A stretch of DNA of 64,000 bases from Spongiactinospora rosea. GTDB lineage: Bacteria; Actinomycetota; Actinomycetes; Streptosporangiales; Streptosporangiaceae. Shown here in pieces: positions 45,331 through 54,588 of the stretch. The notes beneath the pieces were generated by a model, which was not told where the DNA came from, did no database searches, and saw only the letters and a list, made by a program, of their open reading frames with translations. The position numbers and the translations under genes were made by a program. How positions within the stretch are numbered: position 1 is the stretch's first letter; each line of letters starts with the position of its first letter. The DNA is taken from NCBI RefSeq assembly GCF_003315795.1, contig NZ_QMEY01000001.1, positions 62,001 to 126,000 of the forward strand. Reading direction: 5' to 3'.

Positions 45331-46476
45331 GTGACGGTGGTGAGCGGTGGGTCTGAGGGGCCGGCGACCATGGCGGCGGTGGCGCGGCGGTACGCCGAAG
45401 GGGGCAAGGTCGCGGCGGTGCTCATCGCCGCCGCCTGGCATCTCGGCTTCGACCTCACCGCCACCCTTGGCAACTGGTCGCTGTACCAGCCCCGCACGGC
45501 CGTCGCGCTCGCCTGGGCGGCGTACCTGGTGATCGCCGCCGCGGCCGGATACGTGCTGCTGTTCTACGACCGGGCCGCGCGCCTGTGGTGGGTGTACGGC
45601 GGGGCCGCGCTGGTGCTCGATGTCGTGGTCATGGCCGCCACCGCCCCCGATCACATCCTCGGCGCGGCCGACTGGGGCTGGGGCTCGATCGGCTGGCTGG
45701 GCGTCCTCGTGCTGTGGTGGCGGCGGTTCCTGGAGCTGATCGCGTTCCTCGCCGCCAACGCCCTGCTCATGCTCGGCGCGCTGGCCGTCTCCGGCGCGCT
45801 CGACCCCGCCTCGCTCGCCAAGTACCTGATGGTGATCGCCGGAAGCGCCGCACTCCAGCTCGGCTACAGCGCCGGGGCGCACGCGCTGGAGGGCGACGCC
45901 CGGACCGCCGTCGCGCTGTCCGAGGCCAGAGCCGCGGTGATCACCCGGACCCGTACGGCCGAAGCCGTACACGCCGACCGGCTGGAGCGCCAGGCCGCCG
46001 TACGCGAGATCGCCACCGAACTCCTCACCGAGCTGGCCCGCGGGGCCGCCCCCGACGACGAGGACCTGCGCGCCCGCTGCGCCATCGCCGCCTCCCGGCT
46101 GCGCAGGCTGATCTCCGAGAGCGAGGACGTCCCCGACCCGCTGGAGAACGACATGCTCGCCTGCGCCCTCGACGCCGAACGCCGGGGCGTGCGGATCACC
46201 CTGCACCGGGTCGGCGAGATCCCGCCACTGCCCGCCGACGTACGCCGTGCGCTGGTCGAACCCCCGGCCGAAGCGCTCGCGCGGGCACGTCCGCGCACCC
46301 ACGCCCGGCTCGTCATCGCCGCCACCGCCGAGGAGGTCGCGGTCAGCGTCCTGGTGGAGGGCCAGGAATCGCTGCGGATCCCGGACGGCGCGGGGGCCGC
46401 CTCGCGCGTCGAGTTCATACAGGACATCACGGAGGAAGGGCTGCTGTGGGTGCGGACGCAGTGGACGGGCGGGTGA
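45331..46476 (+). CDS. Kinase-like membrane protein without histidine/N-box
   Basis: 381 aa. N-terminal helices (about 25-185) mirror the preceding kinase. The C-terminal half keeps the overall shape (ERQAAVREIATELLTELARG, then AIAASRLRRLISESEDVPDP and a beta-rich end) but no H-box, N-box or glycine-rich ATP motifs are seen. It may be a degenerate partner that modulates the kinase. Start GTG 45331; its 3' end overlaps the response-regulator gene by 31 nt. Confidence 0.65.
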   Translation: MTVVSGGSEGPATMAAVARRYAEGGKVAAVLIAAAWHLGFDLTATLGNWSLYQPRTAVALAWAAYLVIAAAAGYVLLFYDRAARLWWVYGGAALVLDVVVMAATAPDHILGAADWGWGSIGWLGVLVLWWRRFLELIAFLAANALLMLGALAVSGALDPASLAKYLMVIAGSAALQLGYSAGAHALEGDARTAVALSEARAAVITRTRTAEAVHADRLERQAAVREIATELLTELARGAAPDDEDLRARCAIAASRLRRLISESEDVPDPLENDMLACALDAERRGVRITLHRVGEIPPLPADVRRALVEPPAEALARARPRTHARLVIAATAEEVAVSVLVEGQESLRIPDGAGAASRVEFIQDITEEGLLWVRTQWTGG

Positions 46477-47141
46477 CGGTCGCGATCGTCGAGGACGAGC
46501 CGATCGTGGTGGACGGCCTGCGCATGTGGATCAAGGAATACCCGTCGTACGACATCGAGCTGGTCGCCGCCACGGCCTCCATCGAGTCCCTGCTGGCCGG
46601 GCCGGGGGCCGACGCCGACGTACTGCTCCTGGACCTGGCCCTGCACAGGGAACGGGTGGTGGACCGCGTCCACGAGCTGTGCGCGGACGGGCGGCGGGTG
46701 ATCGCGTTCTCGGTGCACAGCGACCCGCCCGTGGTGCGGGCCGTGCTCGACGCGGGCGCGGCGGCGTTCCTGGCCAAGAGCGAGGGCGGCGAGGACTGCC
46801 TGCGGGTGATCAGGGACGTCGCCGAGGGCCGCCCCTGCGTCACGCCGAGCATGGCCGAGGCGATGGCCGACGGCAAGGTCGTGAGGCTGTCCCGGGGGGA
46901 GAAGGAGGCGCTGCTGCTGTGGTTGCAGTGCATGTCCAAGGCGTCGGTGGCGCGCCGGATGGGGATCAGCGAGGCCACCGTACGCCAGTACATCGCCCGC
47001 GCCCGGATGAAGTACGCGGCGGTCGGCCGCAGGGCCTCCTCCAAGGACGCCATGCTCGCGCGGGCCATCGAGGACGGCCTGATCAAGGCCGAGGACGTGC
47101 GCGAATACCGTTCCTACGCGGCCGAACCGCAGGAGGAGTAG
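46446..47141 (+). CDS. NarL/LuxR-type response regulator
   Basis: 231 aa. The receiver domain holds EDE (16-18), phospho-acceptor D63 in VLLLDLA, and a K in AKSEGG. The C-terminal HTH is CMSKASVARRMGISEATVRQ. GTG 46446 is favoured by GGAGGAAGG seven nt upstream, which places the start inside the preceding gene. The DNA-binding helix is less typical than in NarL. It is probably the output of the kinase at 44094. Confidence 0.85.
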   Translation: MGADAVDGRVTVAIVEDEPIVVDGLRMWIKEYPSYDIELVAATASIESLLAGPGADADVLLLDLALHRERVVDRVHELCADGRRVIAFSVHSDPPVVRAVLDAGAAAFLAKSEGGEDCLRVIRDVAEGRPCVTPSMAEAMADGKVVRLSRGEKEALLLWLQCMSKASVARRMGISEATVRQYIARARMKYAAVGRRASSKDAMLARAIEDGLIKAEDVREYRSYAAEPQEE

Positions 47142-47244
47142 GGGGCAGGCCCCACCACCAACAAGCCGGAGCGCATGACTGATCTCGCAGGGTGCGAGGC
47201 CGAAGAATCATTCGCGTCAGTCCGCACCGAAGGAGACGCACCAC

Positions 47245-48312
47245 ATGCGCAGGATTCTCGCCGCTGCCGCCGCCGCAACCGTCCTCACCGCGGCGCTCGC
47301 CGCCCCGGCCGCCGCGGTCGCCCACCATGGTGGCAAGGACGCCGTGCAGCGCCGGATCGACCGGCTGACCACGCAGGACGGCCTGGCCGGCGCGGTGGTC
47401 TCGGTACGCGAGCGGAACGGCCGCAGTACCACCTGGACCTCCGGCACCGCCGAGCGCGGCACCGGCCGGCCGATGGTCGGCGCCGACGCCCACTTCCGCG
47501 CGGCCAGCGTCACCAAGGCGGTCATCGGGGCGCAGGTGATGCGGCTCGCCGCCGAAGGCAGGATCGACCTGAACCGGCGGGCCGAGCACTACCTGCCCGG
47601 CGCGCTGGACGGCAGGGCGATCACCGTGGCCCAGTTGCTGCGGCACACCAGCGGCCTGCCGGAGTACTTCGACCTGGTGGACTGGACCAAGCCCGCCACC
47701 CCGGCCGACCACCTCAAGCTCGCCATGACCCGCGAACCGGTCGGCGAGCCCGGCCAGAAGTGGTCCTACTCCAACACGAACTACCTGGTCGCAGGCATGA
47801 TCATCGAGAAGGTCACCGGCAGGGACTTCCGCGAGGTCACCCGTGAGGGCGTACTGCGCGGGCTGCGCGGCACGTACTGGCCCAAGCCCGGCGAGCTGGA
47901 CATCCGCGGCGAACACGCCCACACCTACGGCGTGAACCCGGTCGATCCGGACGCAGGCGAGGCCGACGTGACCCGGCTGCCCGGCCACGCCTTCGGAGCG
48001 GGGGGCGGCCTGGTCGCGACGCCCGCCGACCTGAACCGCTTCTGGCAGGCCATCCCGCGCTCCACGCTGAACACCATGCTCGCCGGCCGGGTGCCCGCCA
48101 CCGAGCCGAAGAACAGCAGGTACGGGCTCGGCCTCTACACCTACCCGCTGAGCTGCGGACCCGCGCTGATGCACGACGGCGGCCTGCCGGGCGTGCGGGT
48201 GCTCAGCGGACGCGACCGCGCGGGCCGGGCCGCGACGGTGTACGTCACCGGCACCCCGAAGGACGACCGGCACATCTTCGCCGCCTTCGACGCCGCCCTG
48301 TGCGGCAGGTGA
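47245..48312 (+). CDS. Secreted serine hydrolase, class C beta-lactamase/D-Ala-D-Ala carboxypeptidase family
   Basis: 355 aa. A signal peptide (RRILAAAAAATVLTAALAAP) precedes the beta-lactamase fold: S88-V-T-K91 nucleophile motif, HTSGLPEY, YSNTNY as second motif, and HDGG as third. Family members are D,D-peptidases or esterases acting on the cell wall or secondary metabolites. ATG 47245 has AAGGAGA. A short gap of about 100 nt separates it from the regulator gene, so it could be a target. Confidence 0.88.
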   Translation: MRRILAAAAAATVLTAALAAPAAAVAHHGGKDAVQRRIDRLTTQDGLAGAVVSVRERNGRSTTWTSGTAERGTGRPMVGADAHFRAASVTKAVIGAQVMRLAAEGRIDLNRRAEHYLPGALDGRAITVAQLLRHTSGLPEYFDLVDWTKPATPADHLKLAMTREPVGEPGQKWSYSNTNYLVAGMIIEKVTGRDFREVTREGVLRGLRGTYWPKPGELDIRGEHAHTYGVNPVDPDAGEADVTRLPGHAFGAGGGLVATPADLNRFWQAIPRSTLNTMLAGRVPATEPKNSRYGLGLYTYPLSCGPALMHDGGLPGVRVLSGRDRAGRAATVYVTGTPKDDRHIFAAFDAALCGR

Positions 48313-48315
48313 CCG

Positions 48316-48984
48316 TCAGCTCGCGCCCGCCGCGGTGGCGGCGGTGGACGCGGCGATGGCCCCCGCGATCACCGCGGTGTTGATGGAGGCGATCGTGCGG
48401 GCCACCGCCGTACTCGCCCAGTCGCCCTCGGCGATCTCCTTGACCCGCTTGCGGTCCGCGCCGGGGAAGACCCTGCGGTCCAGGCGGCAGGCGCGCAGCA
48501 CGCCGATCAGCACCGCCGTGCGCTCGTCGGGGTCGGCCCCGCCCAGCACGTACCACACCCGCTCACGGACCGCCGCCCCAAGCTCCGGGTCGCGCTCGGG
48601 GTAGCGGGTCACCGGGAACAGCCCCAGCACCTTCACCCGCTCCTCATCGAGCACCCCGCGCGCGGCCAGCCTGCGCAGCAGGCGCTTGCGCCGCTCGGCG
48701 GAGTGCAGTTTGCGCACCCACCACTCGGGCTTGCGCGGCCGGGACTGCGTGGCGATCTGGGCGAGCACGGTGTCCAGCTCGGGGTCTGTGCCGGCGTCGC
48801 CGGGAACGGCCGGGCGGCGGGCGGTGATGGTCTTGTCGCCCAGGTCGATGCGGCCGGTGAGGGCCAGCTCGGCGAGCAGCGCGCCGGCGATCCCGGCGTC
48901 CAGCTCGGTGGAGCCGATCAGCGGCCTGCCGTCCGCCCCCCGGTGGGCGAGCAGGAGGAGTTCTTCGGCGATGGTGACGGGCAT
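48316..48984 (-). CDS. GPP34 (GOLPH3-like) family protein
   Basis: 222 aa. IAEELLLLAHRGADGRPLIG, then LLAELALTGRIDLGDKTITA and KRLLRRLAARGVLDEERVKV match the GPP34 family. In eukaryotes it binds phosphoinositides at the Golgi; its bacterial role is not established. It is a common actinomycete protein. It converges with the hydrolase gene, with stops 4 nt apart. Confidence 0.82.
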   Translation of the reverse strand: MPVTIAEELLLLAHRGADGRPLIGSTELDAGIAGALLAELALTGRIDLGDKTITARRPAVPGDAGTDPELDTVLAQIATQSRPRKPEWWVRKLHSAERRKRLLRRLAARGVLDEERVKVLGLFPVTRYPERDPELGAAVRERVWYVLGGADPDERTAVLIGVLRACRLDRRVFPGADRKRVKEIAEGDWASTAVARTIASINTAVIAGAIAASTAATAAGAS

Positions 48985-49085
48985 CCTCCGAGCGTACGCC
49001 GAGTTCTCCCGCCCGACAGGGCGTCTTGGGGTTTCCCGGGGAATGGGACTTCAAGCTACAAACGTCGCTAACGTACTGTGGTGGC

Positions 49086-49964
49086 ATGCCGGAGCTGCCC
49101 GAAGTGGAATCGCTCGCGGAGTTTCTTCGCGAGCACGCCGTGGGCCGCGCGATCGCTGGTGTCGACGTGGTGGCCTTCCAGGCGTTGAAGACGGTCGATC
49201 CGCCGGTCACCGCCCTCGGCGGGCTGATCGTGACCGGTGCGGGGCGGTACGGCAAGTTCCTCGATCTCGACTGCGACGGCCTGCACCTGATCTTCCACCT
49301 GGCCAGGGGCGGGTGGCTGCGCTGGCGCGACGACCTCAGCGGGGCCAGGCCGGTACGTCCGGGCAAGGGTCCGCTCGCGGTCCGGGTACGCCTGACGCCC
49401 GACGACGACGGCCGCGCCCCCGGCTTCGAGCTGACCGAGGCGGGCACCCAGAAACGGCTCGCCGTCTACGTCACCGAAGACCCCGCGAGCGTGCCGGGCA
49501 TCGCCGCGCTGGGGCCCGATCCGCTCGCGCCCGACTTCACCGCCGACACGCTCAAGGGCATCGTGGGCGGCAGCCGGGCGCAGATCAAGGGCCTGCTGCG
49601 GGACCAGAAGGTGATCGCGGGCATCGGCAACGCCTACTCCGACGAGGTGCTGCACGTCGCCAGGATGTCGCCGTTCAAGATCGCCTCATCGCTCACCGAC
49701 GCGCAGGTCGCCGACCTGTATGAGGCGATCGTGACGACCCTGCGCGACGCGGTGGCCCGCTCGCGCGGGCTGGCCGCCAAGGACCTGAAGACGGAGAAGA
49801 AGTCAGGCTTGCGGGTGCATGGGCGGACCGGCCAGAAATGCGAGGTCTGTGGGGACACCATCCGCGAGGTCTCGTTCGCCGACTCCAGTCTCCAGTACTG
49901 CCCGACCTGCCAGACCGGCGGCAAGCCGCTGGCCGACCGGAGGTTGTCCCGGTTGCTGAAGTGA
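49086..49964 (+). CDS. Fpg/Nei-family DNA glycosylase
   Basis: 292 aa. The N-terminus PELPEVESLAEFL bears the catalytic Pro and Glu, RYGKFLDLD carries the conserved Lys, and IAGIGNAYSDEVL is the helix-two-turn-helix. The zinc finger is CEVCGDTI...YCPTCQTGGK. It removes oxidised bases and nicks DNA. It continues for 15 residues past the zinc finger, longer than canonical Fpg, and is therefore probably a paralogue. ATG 49086 begins the mature protein. It may be cotranscribed with the rhodanese gene 18 nt downstream. Confidence 0.9.
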   Translation: MPELPEVESLAEFLREHAVGRAIAGVDVVAFQALKTVDPPVTALGGLIVTGAGRYGKFLDLDCDGLHLIFHLARGGWLRWRDDLSGARPVRPGKGPLAVRVRLTPDDDGRAPGFELTEAGTQKRLAVYVTEDPASVPGIAALGPDPLAPDFTADTLKGIVGGSRAQIKGLLRDQKVIAGIGNAYSDEVLHVARMSPFKIASSLTDAQVADLYEAIVTTLRDAVARSRGLAAKDLKTEKKSGLRVHGRTGQKCEVCGDTIREVSFADSSLQYCPTCQTGGKPLADRRLSRLLK

Positions 49965-49982
49965 CCTGGGACAATCGAGGTC

Positions 49983-50306
49983 ATGAACGTTCCCGAGATC
50001 GACGCCAACGCCGTCCCCGACGACGCCTACCTGCTCGACGTCCGCGAGCACGACGAATGGCACGCGGGCCACGCCCCGACGGCCACCCACATCCCGCTGG
50101 GCGAGCTGCAACGACGGGTCGAGGAGGTCCCGGCGGAGGCCACCGTCTACGTGGTCTGCCGGGTCGGCGGGCGCTCCGCCCAGGCCACCGCCTGGCTCAA
50201 CCACATCGGCCGCCAGGCGGTCAACGTGGGCGGCGGCATGCAGTCCTGGGCGGCGGCGGGGCGGGCGATGTCCAGCGAGAGCGGCCAGGAGCCCTTCGTC
50301 GCCTGA
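49983..50306 (+). CDS. Single-domain rhodanese-like sulfurtransferase
   Basis: 107 aa. LLDVREHDEWHAGHAPTATH, active Cys in VYVVCRVGGRSA and a terminal NVGGGMQSWAAAG define one rhodanese domain. It moves sulfur or binds thiols; the precise partner is unknown. ATG 49983 is 18 nt after the glycosylase gene. Confidence 0.88.
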   Translation: MNVPEIDANAVPDDAYLLDVREHDEWHAGHAPTATHIPLGELQRRVEEVPAEATVYVVCRVGGRSAQATAWLNHIGRQAVNVGGGMQSWAAAGRAMSSESGQEPFVA

Positions 50307-50360
50307 AGATCGCTTGAAGATGGCTTGAAGGCCGCCTGAATAGGGCTAAGGTGGCCCCCC

Positions 50361-51014
50361 ATGACCGAATCTTCCTCCCACCTCACCGTCACGGCGGACG
50401 CCTACGACGCCATCGCCGCCCTCTACGCCGACCTGTCCCGCAACGCGCTCGATGACCAGCCGTTCGACCGCGCGTCGCTGGAGGTGTTCGCCGAGGTCGT
50501 ACGGACCGCCGGGGGCGGTCCGGTCGCCGAGCTGGGATGCGGCCCCGGGCACACCACGGCGTACCTGCGGAAGCTGGGCCTGGACATCTTCGGTCTCGAC
50601 CTGTCCCCGGTGATGATCGACCTCGCCCGCGAGGCGTTCCCGGACCTGCGCTTCGAGGTCGGCTCCATGGACGCCCTCGACCTGGCCGACGGCGCGCTGC
50701 GGGGCATCGTGTCCTGGTACTCCATCATCCACACGCCCCCGCGGGAGCTGCCCGCCTACCTCGGGGAGTTCGGCCGCGTGCTGGCCCCGGGCGGCCATCT
50801 GCTGCTCGGCTTCTTCGAGTCCGAGGGCGATCCGGTGACGCCCTTCGACCACAAGGTGACGCGGGCGTACCGCTGGCCGATCGACGAACTGGCCGCCCTG
50901 ACCCGCGCCGCCGGCTTCGCCGAGGTCGGCCGGATCCTGCGCGAGCCGCACGAGGGCGAGCGGTTCCGCCACGGCCGCCTGCTGATGCGCCGGGAGCCCG
51001 CAGCCGCGGTGTGA
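50361..51014 (+). CDS. Class I SAM-dependent methyltransferase
   Basis: 217 aa. Motif I VAELGCGPGHTTAYL, a DLSPVMIDLAREAFP acidic loop and motif post-II SWYSIIHTPP are typical of small-molecule methyltransferases. The substrate is unknown. The gap from the rhodanese gene has imperfect tandem repeats of CTTGAAGATCG type. Confidence 0.85.
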   Translation: MTESSSHLTVTADAYDAIAALYADLSRNALDDQPFDRASLEVFAEVVRTAGGGPVAELGCGPGHTTAYLRKLGLDIFGLDLSPVMIDLAREAFPDLRFEVGSMDALDLADGALRGIVSWYSIIHTPPRELPAYLGEFGRVLAPGGHLLLGFFESEGDPVTPFDHKVTRAYRWPIDELAALTRAAGFAEVGRILREPHEGERFRHGRLLMRREPAAAV

Positions 51015-51280
51015 ATGCGCATGCGGAAAGACGCGTTCCGTCACGTCGGCGGGTTTTGCCGTGGTGTTGACTTCCGGATTCCCGCAATTTATCGTTCACG
51101 GGGCAAGCGATCCCAAATGGCATAACGGGGGTGATCGACTGCCTTTCTGGAAAGCGCTATCCGCTCACGCTTGATGATCACGGCGCGGACAGGTGTGTTC
51201 GCCTATCGTCAAGCCCGTGGAAGGCCCGTGGAAAGCCCGCGGATCAAATCGATCAGTGCGACCTGGAAAGAGGCATGCTC

Positions 51281-51790
51281 ATGTTCAAGCGATTACTGAT
51301 CGCCTGTGTGGCGATCTTAGGTGTGACCGGAGTCCTGGCGGGCCCGGCCCAGGCGTCCGGCCCTGAGACCATTCAGGGCAAGGGCGCCTACGCGACCCTG
51401 CAGCATCAGGCCGGAAAGACCACGTACACCGTGACCGCGACCGACGAGCTGGGGGTCGTGTTCATCCCCGGGGAGTTCGCGACTCCGTTCGACGCGTACG
51501 GCTGTAGCGGCGCCGTGTGCATTCGGCTCGACTCGGAGCCGAACAACTCCAACTACATCGCGTCGTGGGAGACCACCGCCACCGCGTCCAACGCCCGGTG
51601 CTCCTACCCCGTCTACTTCATCAACGACGGAATCGTGAAGCAGGGCAGCACCTACTGCAGCCAGGGAGCCGGCGTCTTCTTCGCGGTCTGGAACGCCAAG
51701 AGGTACTTCCCCTCGCCCAGCCTCGCCTGTAACGAGTGGGCGGGCTTCCCGTCCCCGGCGAACCGCCCCTGCAAGACCATCAGCAACTAA
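51281..51790 (+). CDS. Secreted cysteine-containing protein of unknown function
   Basis: 169 aa. A signal peptide (FKRLLIACVAILGVTGVLAG, then PAQA) leads to a mature domain with six cysteines (GCSG, VCIR, RCSY, YCSQ, ACNE, PCKT). ATG 51281 fits GGAAAGAGG spacing better than ATG 51275. No family known. It is preceded by about 265 nt with a tandem CCCGTGGAA repeat. It is likely an extracellular protein. Confidence 0.7.
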   Translation: MFKRLLIACVAILGVTGVLAGPAQASGPETIQGKGAYATLQHQAGKTTYTVTATDELGVVFIPGEFATPFDAYGCSGAVCIRLDSEPNNSNYIASWETTATASNARCSYPVYFINDGIVKQGSTYCSQGAGVFFAVWNAKRYFPSPSLACNEWAGFPSPANRPCKTISN

Positions 51791-51875
51791 GCTCGGGTCG
51801 TCGGCTTGAATACGCTGCGGCGGCTCGGCCTGTGCGGCCGGGCCGCCGCGGTGACGTGTTCGCAAAGGATGCCAT

Positions 51876-52331
51876 ATGGATATTCCCGCACTGGGTCCTT
51901 CCCGGGTGATAGCAGAAGGCCGGACACCGGAAGCGGCCGAATGGCGAGTGGAGACCTTCGGCCAGGGCGGCGAAATGTCGGTCATTCTGACGACCGTCTT
52001 TCCCGATGGCCGCCGCGACAGTGGCGGGATGGGCGGCGGCGGCATTGCCGGGGACACCACGATGGCCGTCTATCACGGGAGGGGTGAAGGCACGCCGCTG
52101 TCCGTCCTTTGCCGTACCGGCCCGCTCGTGTCCAGAGTGCGGATCGTGACCACGGCTCGGAATGGCGAACACCTCCTTGAGCCCGTCGCGACGCTTCCTG
52201 AGCCGGGAGAGAAGATCTTCGTGGCGGTCCTGCCGCCTGGCATCGATTTCGTGAACGCGTACGCGTTGGACGACGCGGGTGAGGTCATCGGGCGGCACAC
52301 GCCGCGCCGGCCTGGAGAAGGACACGGATAG
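51876..52331 (+). CDS. Hypothetical protein
   Basis: 151 aa. No signal peptide or membrane span. The protein is beta-rich (WRVETFGQGGEMSVILTTVF, DTTMAVYHGRGEG, RVRIVTTARNGEHLLEPVAT). ATG 51876 has AAAGGA six nt upstream. I do not recognise a family. Confidence 0.6.
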   Translation: MDIPALGPSRVIAEGRTPEAAEWRVETFGQGGEMSVILTTVFPDGRRDSGGMGGGGIAGDTTMAVYHGRGEGTPLSVLCRTGPLVSRVRIVTTARNGEHLLEPVATLPEPGEKIFVAVLPPGIDFVNAYALDDAGEVIGRHTPRRPGEGHG

Positions 52332-52390
52332 CCGGACCACCCCCTGTGGTCAAGCCGCGACCGATACGGCATGATGAGGGCGCAATTCAG

Positions 52391-52487
52391 ACCTCGCGGG
52401 AGCTCGGGGCCGAACCGGGCTGAGAGGGCAGTAAACGCCGCTGCCGACCGCATGAACCTGTCCGGGTAATGCCGGCGTAGGGAGCGT
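52391..52487 (+). promoter_or_regulatory. TPP (thiamine pyrophosphate) riboswitch
   Basis: The THI-box landmarks are present: GGGCTGAGA (52417-52425), TGAACCTG (52453-52460) and GGTAATGCC-GGCGTAGGGA up to 52483. The final AGGGAG is also the Shine-Dalgarno, with the ATG six nt later. Bound TPP would hide the ribosome site, so control is probably at translation. The regulated gene is the CytX-like transporter. Confidence 0.93.
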
Positions 52488-52490
52488 GTG

Positions 52491-53852
52491 ATGGCGTCTG
52501 ACGTCATTGATCCGCACATCGATCCCCCATCCTCATCCAACGAGGTGCCCCTCACCCTCGATCAGGCCCCGCCCAAGACCCTCGGCATGCTCGACCAGAG
52601 CGCGTTCTGGGCCAACCTGGGAGTCAGCCTGCTCGGTTTCAGCGGGGCCCTCACCCTGCTCAATGCGGCCGGCCCAGGGGCGCCCCTGACCTTCGCCGCC
52701 GCGATCCTGGCCACCGTGGTGGGCAGCCTGATCGGCACCGCGATGGTGGGGCTCGCGGCGGTGCCGGGGGCGCAGACCGGGCAGCCGTCGATGGTGCTGC
52801 TGCGCGGGCTGTTCGGAGCGCGCCTTTCGTACGTGCCCTCGTTGCTCAACACCGTCCAGATGATCGGCTGGGGCGCGTTCGAGCTGTGGGTGATCGCGAA
52901 CGGCGCGCAGGCGATCTTCGGTACGGCGGTGCCGTACTCCGTCTGGGTCCTGCTCGGCGGGCTGATCACGGTCGCGCTGACCATCTGGCCGCTCGGCTCG
53001 ATCCGGCTGCTGCGCAGGTTCGTCACCGCCGGGGTGGTGGTGGCGATGATCTGGCTGACGGTGGCGCTGGTCCAGCGGGGGCCGTCGCTGAGCGGCGGGT
53101 CGTGGGCCGGGTTCGCGCCCGCCGTGGACTACGTGATCGCGCTGTCGGTGTCCTGGGTGCCGATGGCCGCCGACTTCACCAGGCACTCGCGCTCGCCCCG
53201 GGCCGCGTTCGGCGGGGTGTTCGTCGGCTACTCGATCGCCCAGGTGGCCTGCCTGGGCCTCGGCGTGGTGGCCTTGGCGCTGGTCGGCAACGACGCCGAC
53301 AAGGTGTGGGGGGCGTTCGTGGCGGCCCCGCTGGGCGCGCTGTTCTTCGGGATCCTGGTGCTGCGCGAGACCGACCAGTCGTTCGCCAACACCTACTCGA
53401 CCACCATGTCGCTCCAGAACCTGATGCCGAGGGTCGATCGCCGGATCATCTCCGTGACGGTCGGCGTGGTGATCAGCGCGCTGGCGCTGGGCGCCGACGT
53501 CACCGACTACACCGCGTTCCTGGCGCTGATCGGCGCGGTGTTCGTGCCGATGTTCGCGGTCCTCGCGGTGGACTACTTCGTGCTGCGCGGCATCACCCGC
53601 TGGGACACCGGGGAGCAGGCCCCTTCCCGCTGGCTGATGCTGGTGCCGTGGGTGCTCGGGTTCGTGACGTGGTGGCTGGTCGCGGCGCTGCCCGAGGTGG
53701 AGTGGTGGGAGTCGCTGTGGACGTCGGCGCGCGCCGCGCTCGGCTTCACGCCGCAGCCGTGGATGAGCGCGGCGCTCGCGGCGTTCCTGGTCGCGGCCGT
53801 GGTCACGCTCGTCGTGGCCCCACTTGACCGCAGGCTGCGCCCGGCCCGTTAG
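52491..53852 (+). CDS. cytX: NCS1-family transporter, putative thiamine-precursor (hydroxymethylpyrimidine) importer CytX
   Basis: 453 aa. About twelve helices of the nucleobase/cation symporter 1 family, with LGMLDQSAFWANLGVSLLGF at the N-terminus and GADVTDYTAFLALIGAVFVP later. Riboswitch control by TPP identifies it as a vitamin B1-related transporter, most likely for hydroxymethylpyrimidine. ATG 52491 is used (in-frame GTG 52488 is also possible). No other thiamine genes are in the window. Its end overlaps the ogt stop by 4 nt. Confidence 0.88.
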   Translation: MASDVIDPHIDPPSSSNEVPLTLDQAPPKTLGMLDQSAFWANLGVSLLGFSGALTLLNAAGPGAPLTFAAAILATVVGSLIGTAMVGLAAVPGAQTGQPSMVLLRGLFGARLSYVPSLLNTVQMIGWGAFELWVIANGAQAIFGTAVPYSVWVLLGGLITVALTIWPLGSIRLLRRFVTAGVVVAMIWLTVALVQRGPSLSGGSWAGFAPAVDYVIALSVSWVPMAADFTRHSRSPRAAFGGVFVGYSIAQVACLGLGVVALALVGNDADKVWGAFVAAPLGALFFGILVLRETDQSFANTYSTTMSLQNLMPRVDRRIISVTVGVVISALALGADVTDYTAFLALIGAVFVPMFAVLAVDYFVLRGITRWDTGEQAPSRWLMLVPWVLGFVTWWLVAALPEVEWWESLWTSARAALGFTPQPWMSAALAAFLVAAVVTLVVAPLDRRLRPAR

Positions 53853-54403
53853 GGGCGGGCCTCCAGGCGGAGCAGCAGCTCCTTGGCGGCGGTCCCGCCC
53901 GCGTACGCGCCGGGGCCGTCGTCGTCCACCACCCGGTGGCACGGGGAGATCACGCAGACCGGATTGGCCGTCAGGGCGTTGCCCACCGCGCGCAGCGCCC
54001 GCGGGCGGCCGATCCGCTCGGCCATCGCCCGGTAGGTCGTGGTCGTGCCGTACGGCACGCCGCTGACCAGGGACAGCAGGCTGCGCGCGAACGCCGCGGC
54101 GAGCTGGAGGTCCACCTTTGTGGTGAAGGTGCGCAGCCGACCGGCGAAGTAGGCGTCCAGCTCGCGGCGTACCGGGTCGAGCCGGCGCGGGTCGGGGCCG
54201 ATGAACGTGCCGATGGCCCGGCTGACCCGCTCGTACACGGTGTGCTCGTCGTCGAAGCTGCACACCGCCACCCCGCGCGCGGTGACCGCGAGGACCAACG
54301 TGCCCGCCGGGCTCTCGGTCGTGCCGAACGCGATGTCAGGTGGCCCGTGGCCGCGGTAGCCGGGCGAGGTGACGCGCAGCAGGGCGTCGAGGTCGCCGGA
54401 CAC
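53849..54403 (-). CDS. ogt: Methylated-DNA-protein-cysteine methyltransferase (O6-alkylguanine repair)
   Basis: 184 aa. An N-terminal ribonuclease-like domain (about 20-100) precedes the catalytic half, YRAMAERIGRPRALRAVGNA, with acceptor Cys in the SPCHRVV motif. The protein repairs O6-alkylguanine by suicidal alkyl transfer. Start GTG 54403, with GAGGG upstream. A 10-bp hairpin lies just upstream of the start. Confidence 0.92.
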   Translation of the reverse strand: MSGDLDALLRVTSPGYRGHGPPDIAFGTTESPAGTLVLAVTARGVAVCSFDDEHTVYERVSRAIGTFIGPDPRRLDPVRRELDAYFAGRLRTFTTKVDLQLAAAFARSLLSLVSGVPYGTTTTYRAMAERIGRPRALRAVGNALTANPVCVISPCHRVVDDDGPGAYAGGTAAKELLLRLEARP

Positions 54404-54427
54404 TGGCCCTCACCCTCTCGCGCCCAT

Positions 54428-54450
54428 CGGCGGCCGTGTGACGGCCGCCG
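54428..54450. repeat. Hairpin upstream of ogt
   Basis: CGGCGGCCGT-GTG-ACGGCCGCCG, a 10-bp perfect inverted repeat with a 3-nt loop, sits in the divergent region between ogt and the PAS kinase. It might be an operator. Confidence 0.4.
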
Positions 54451-54588
54451 ACCATAAGACGCACTAGACACCGCTGAGCGCAGCGTATCGGACGGATCGG
54501 CACAACGGACGCGGCGACACCCGCACCTCGCACGGCGGACCGGACGAAAAGGCCAAGATCGGGCTACGGAAACGGGCACTATGGGATT

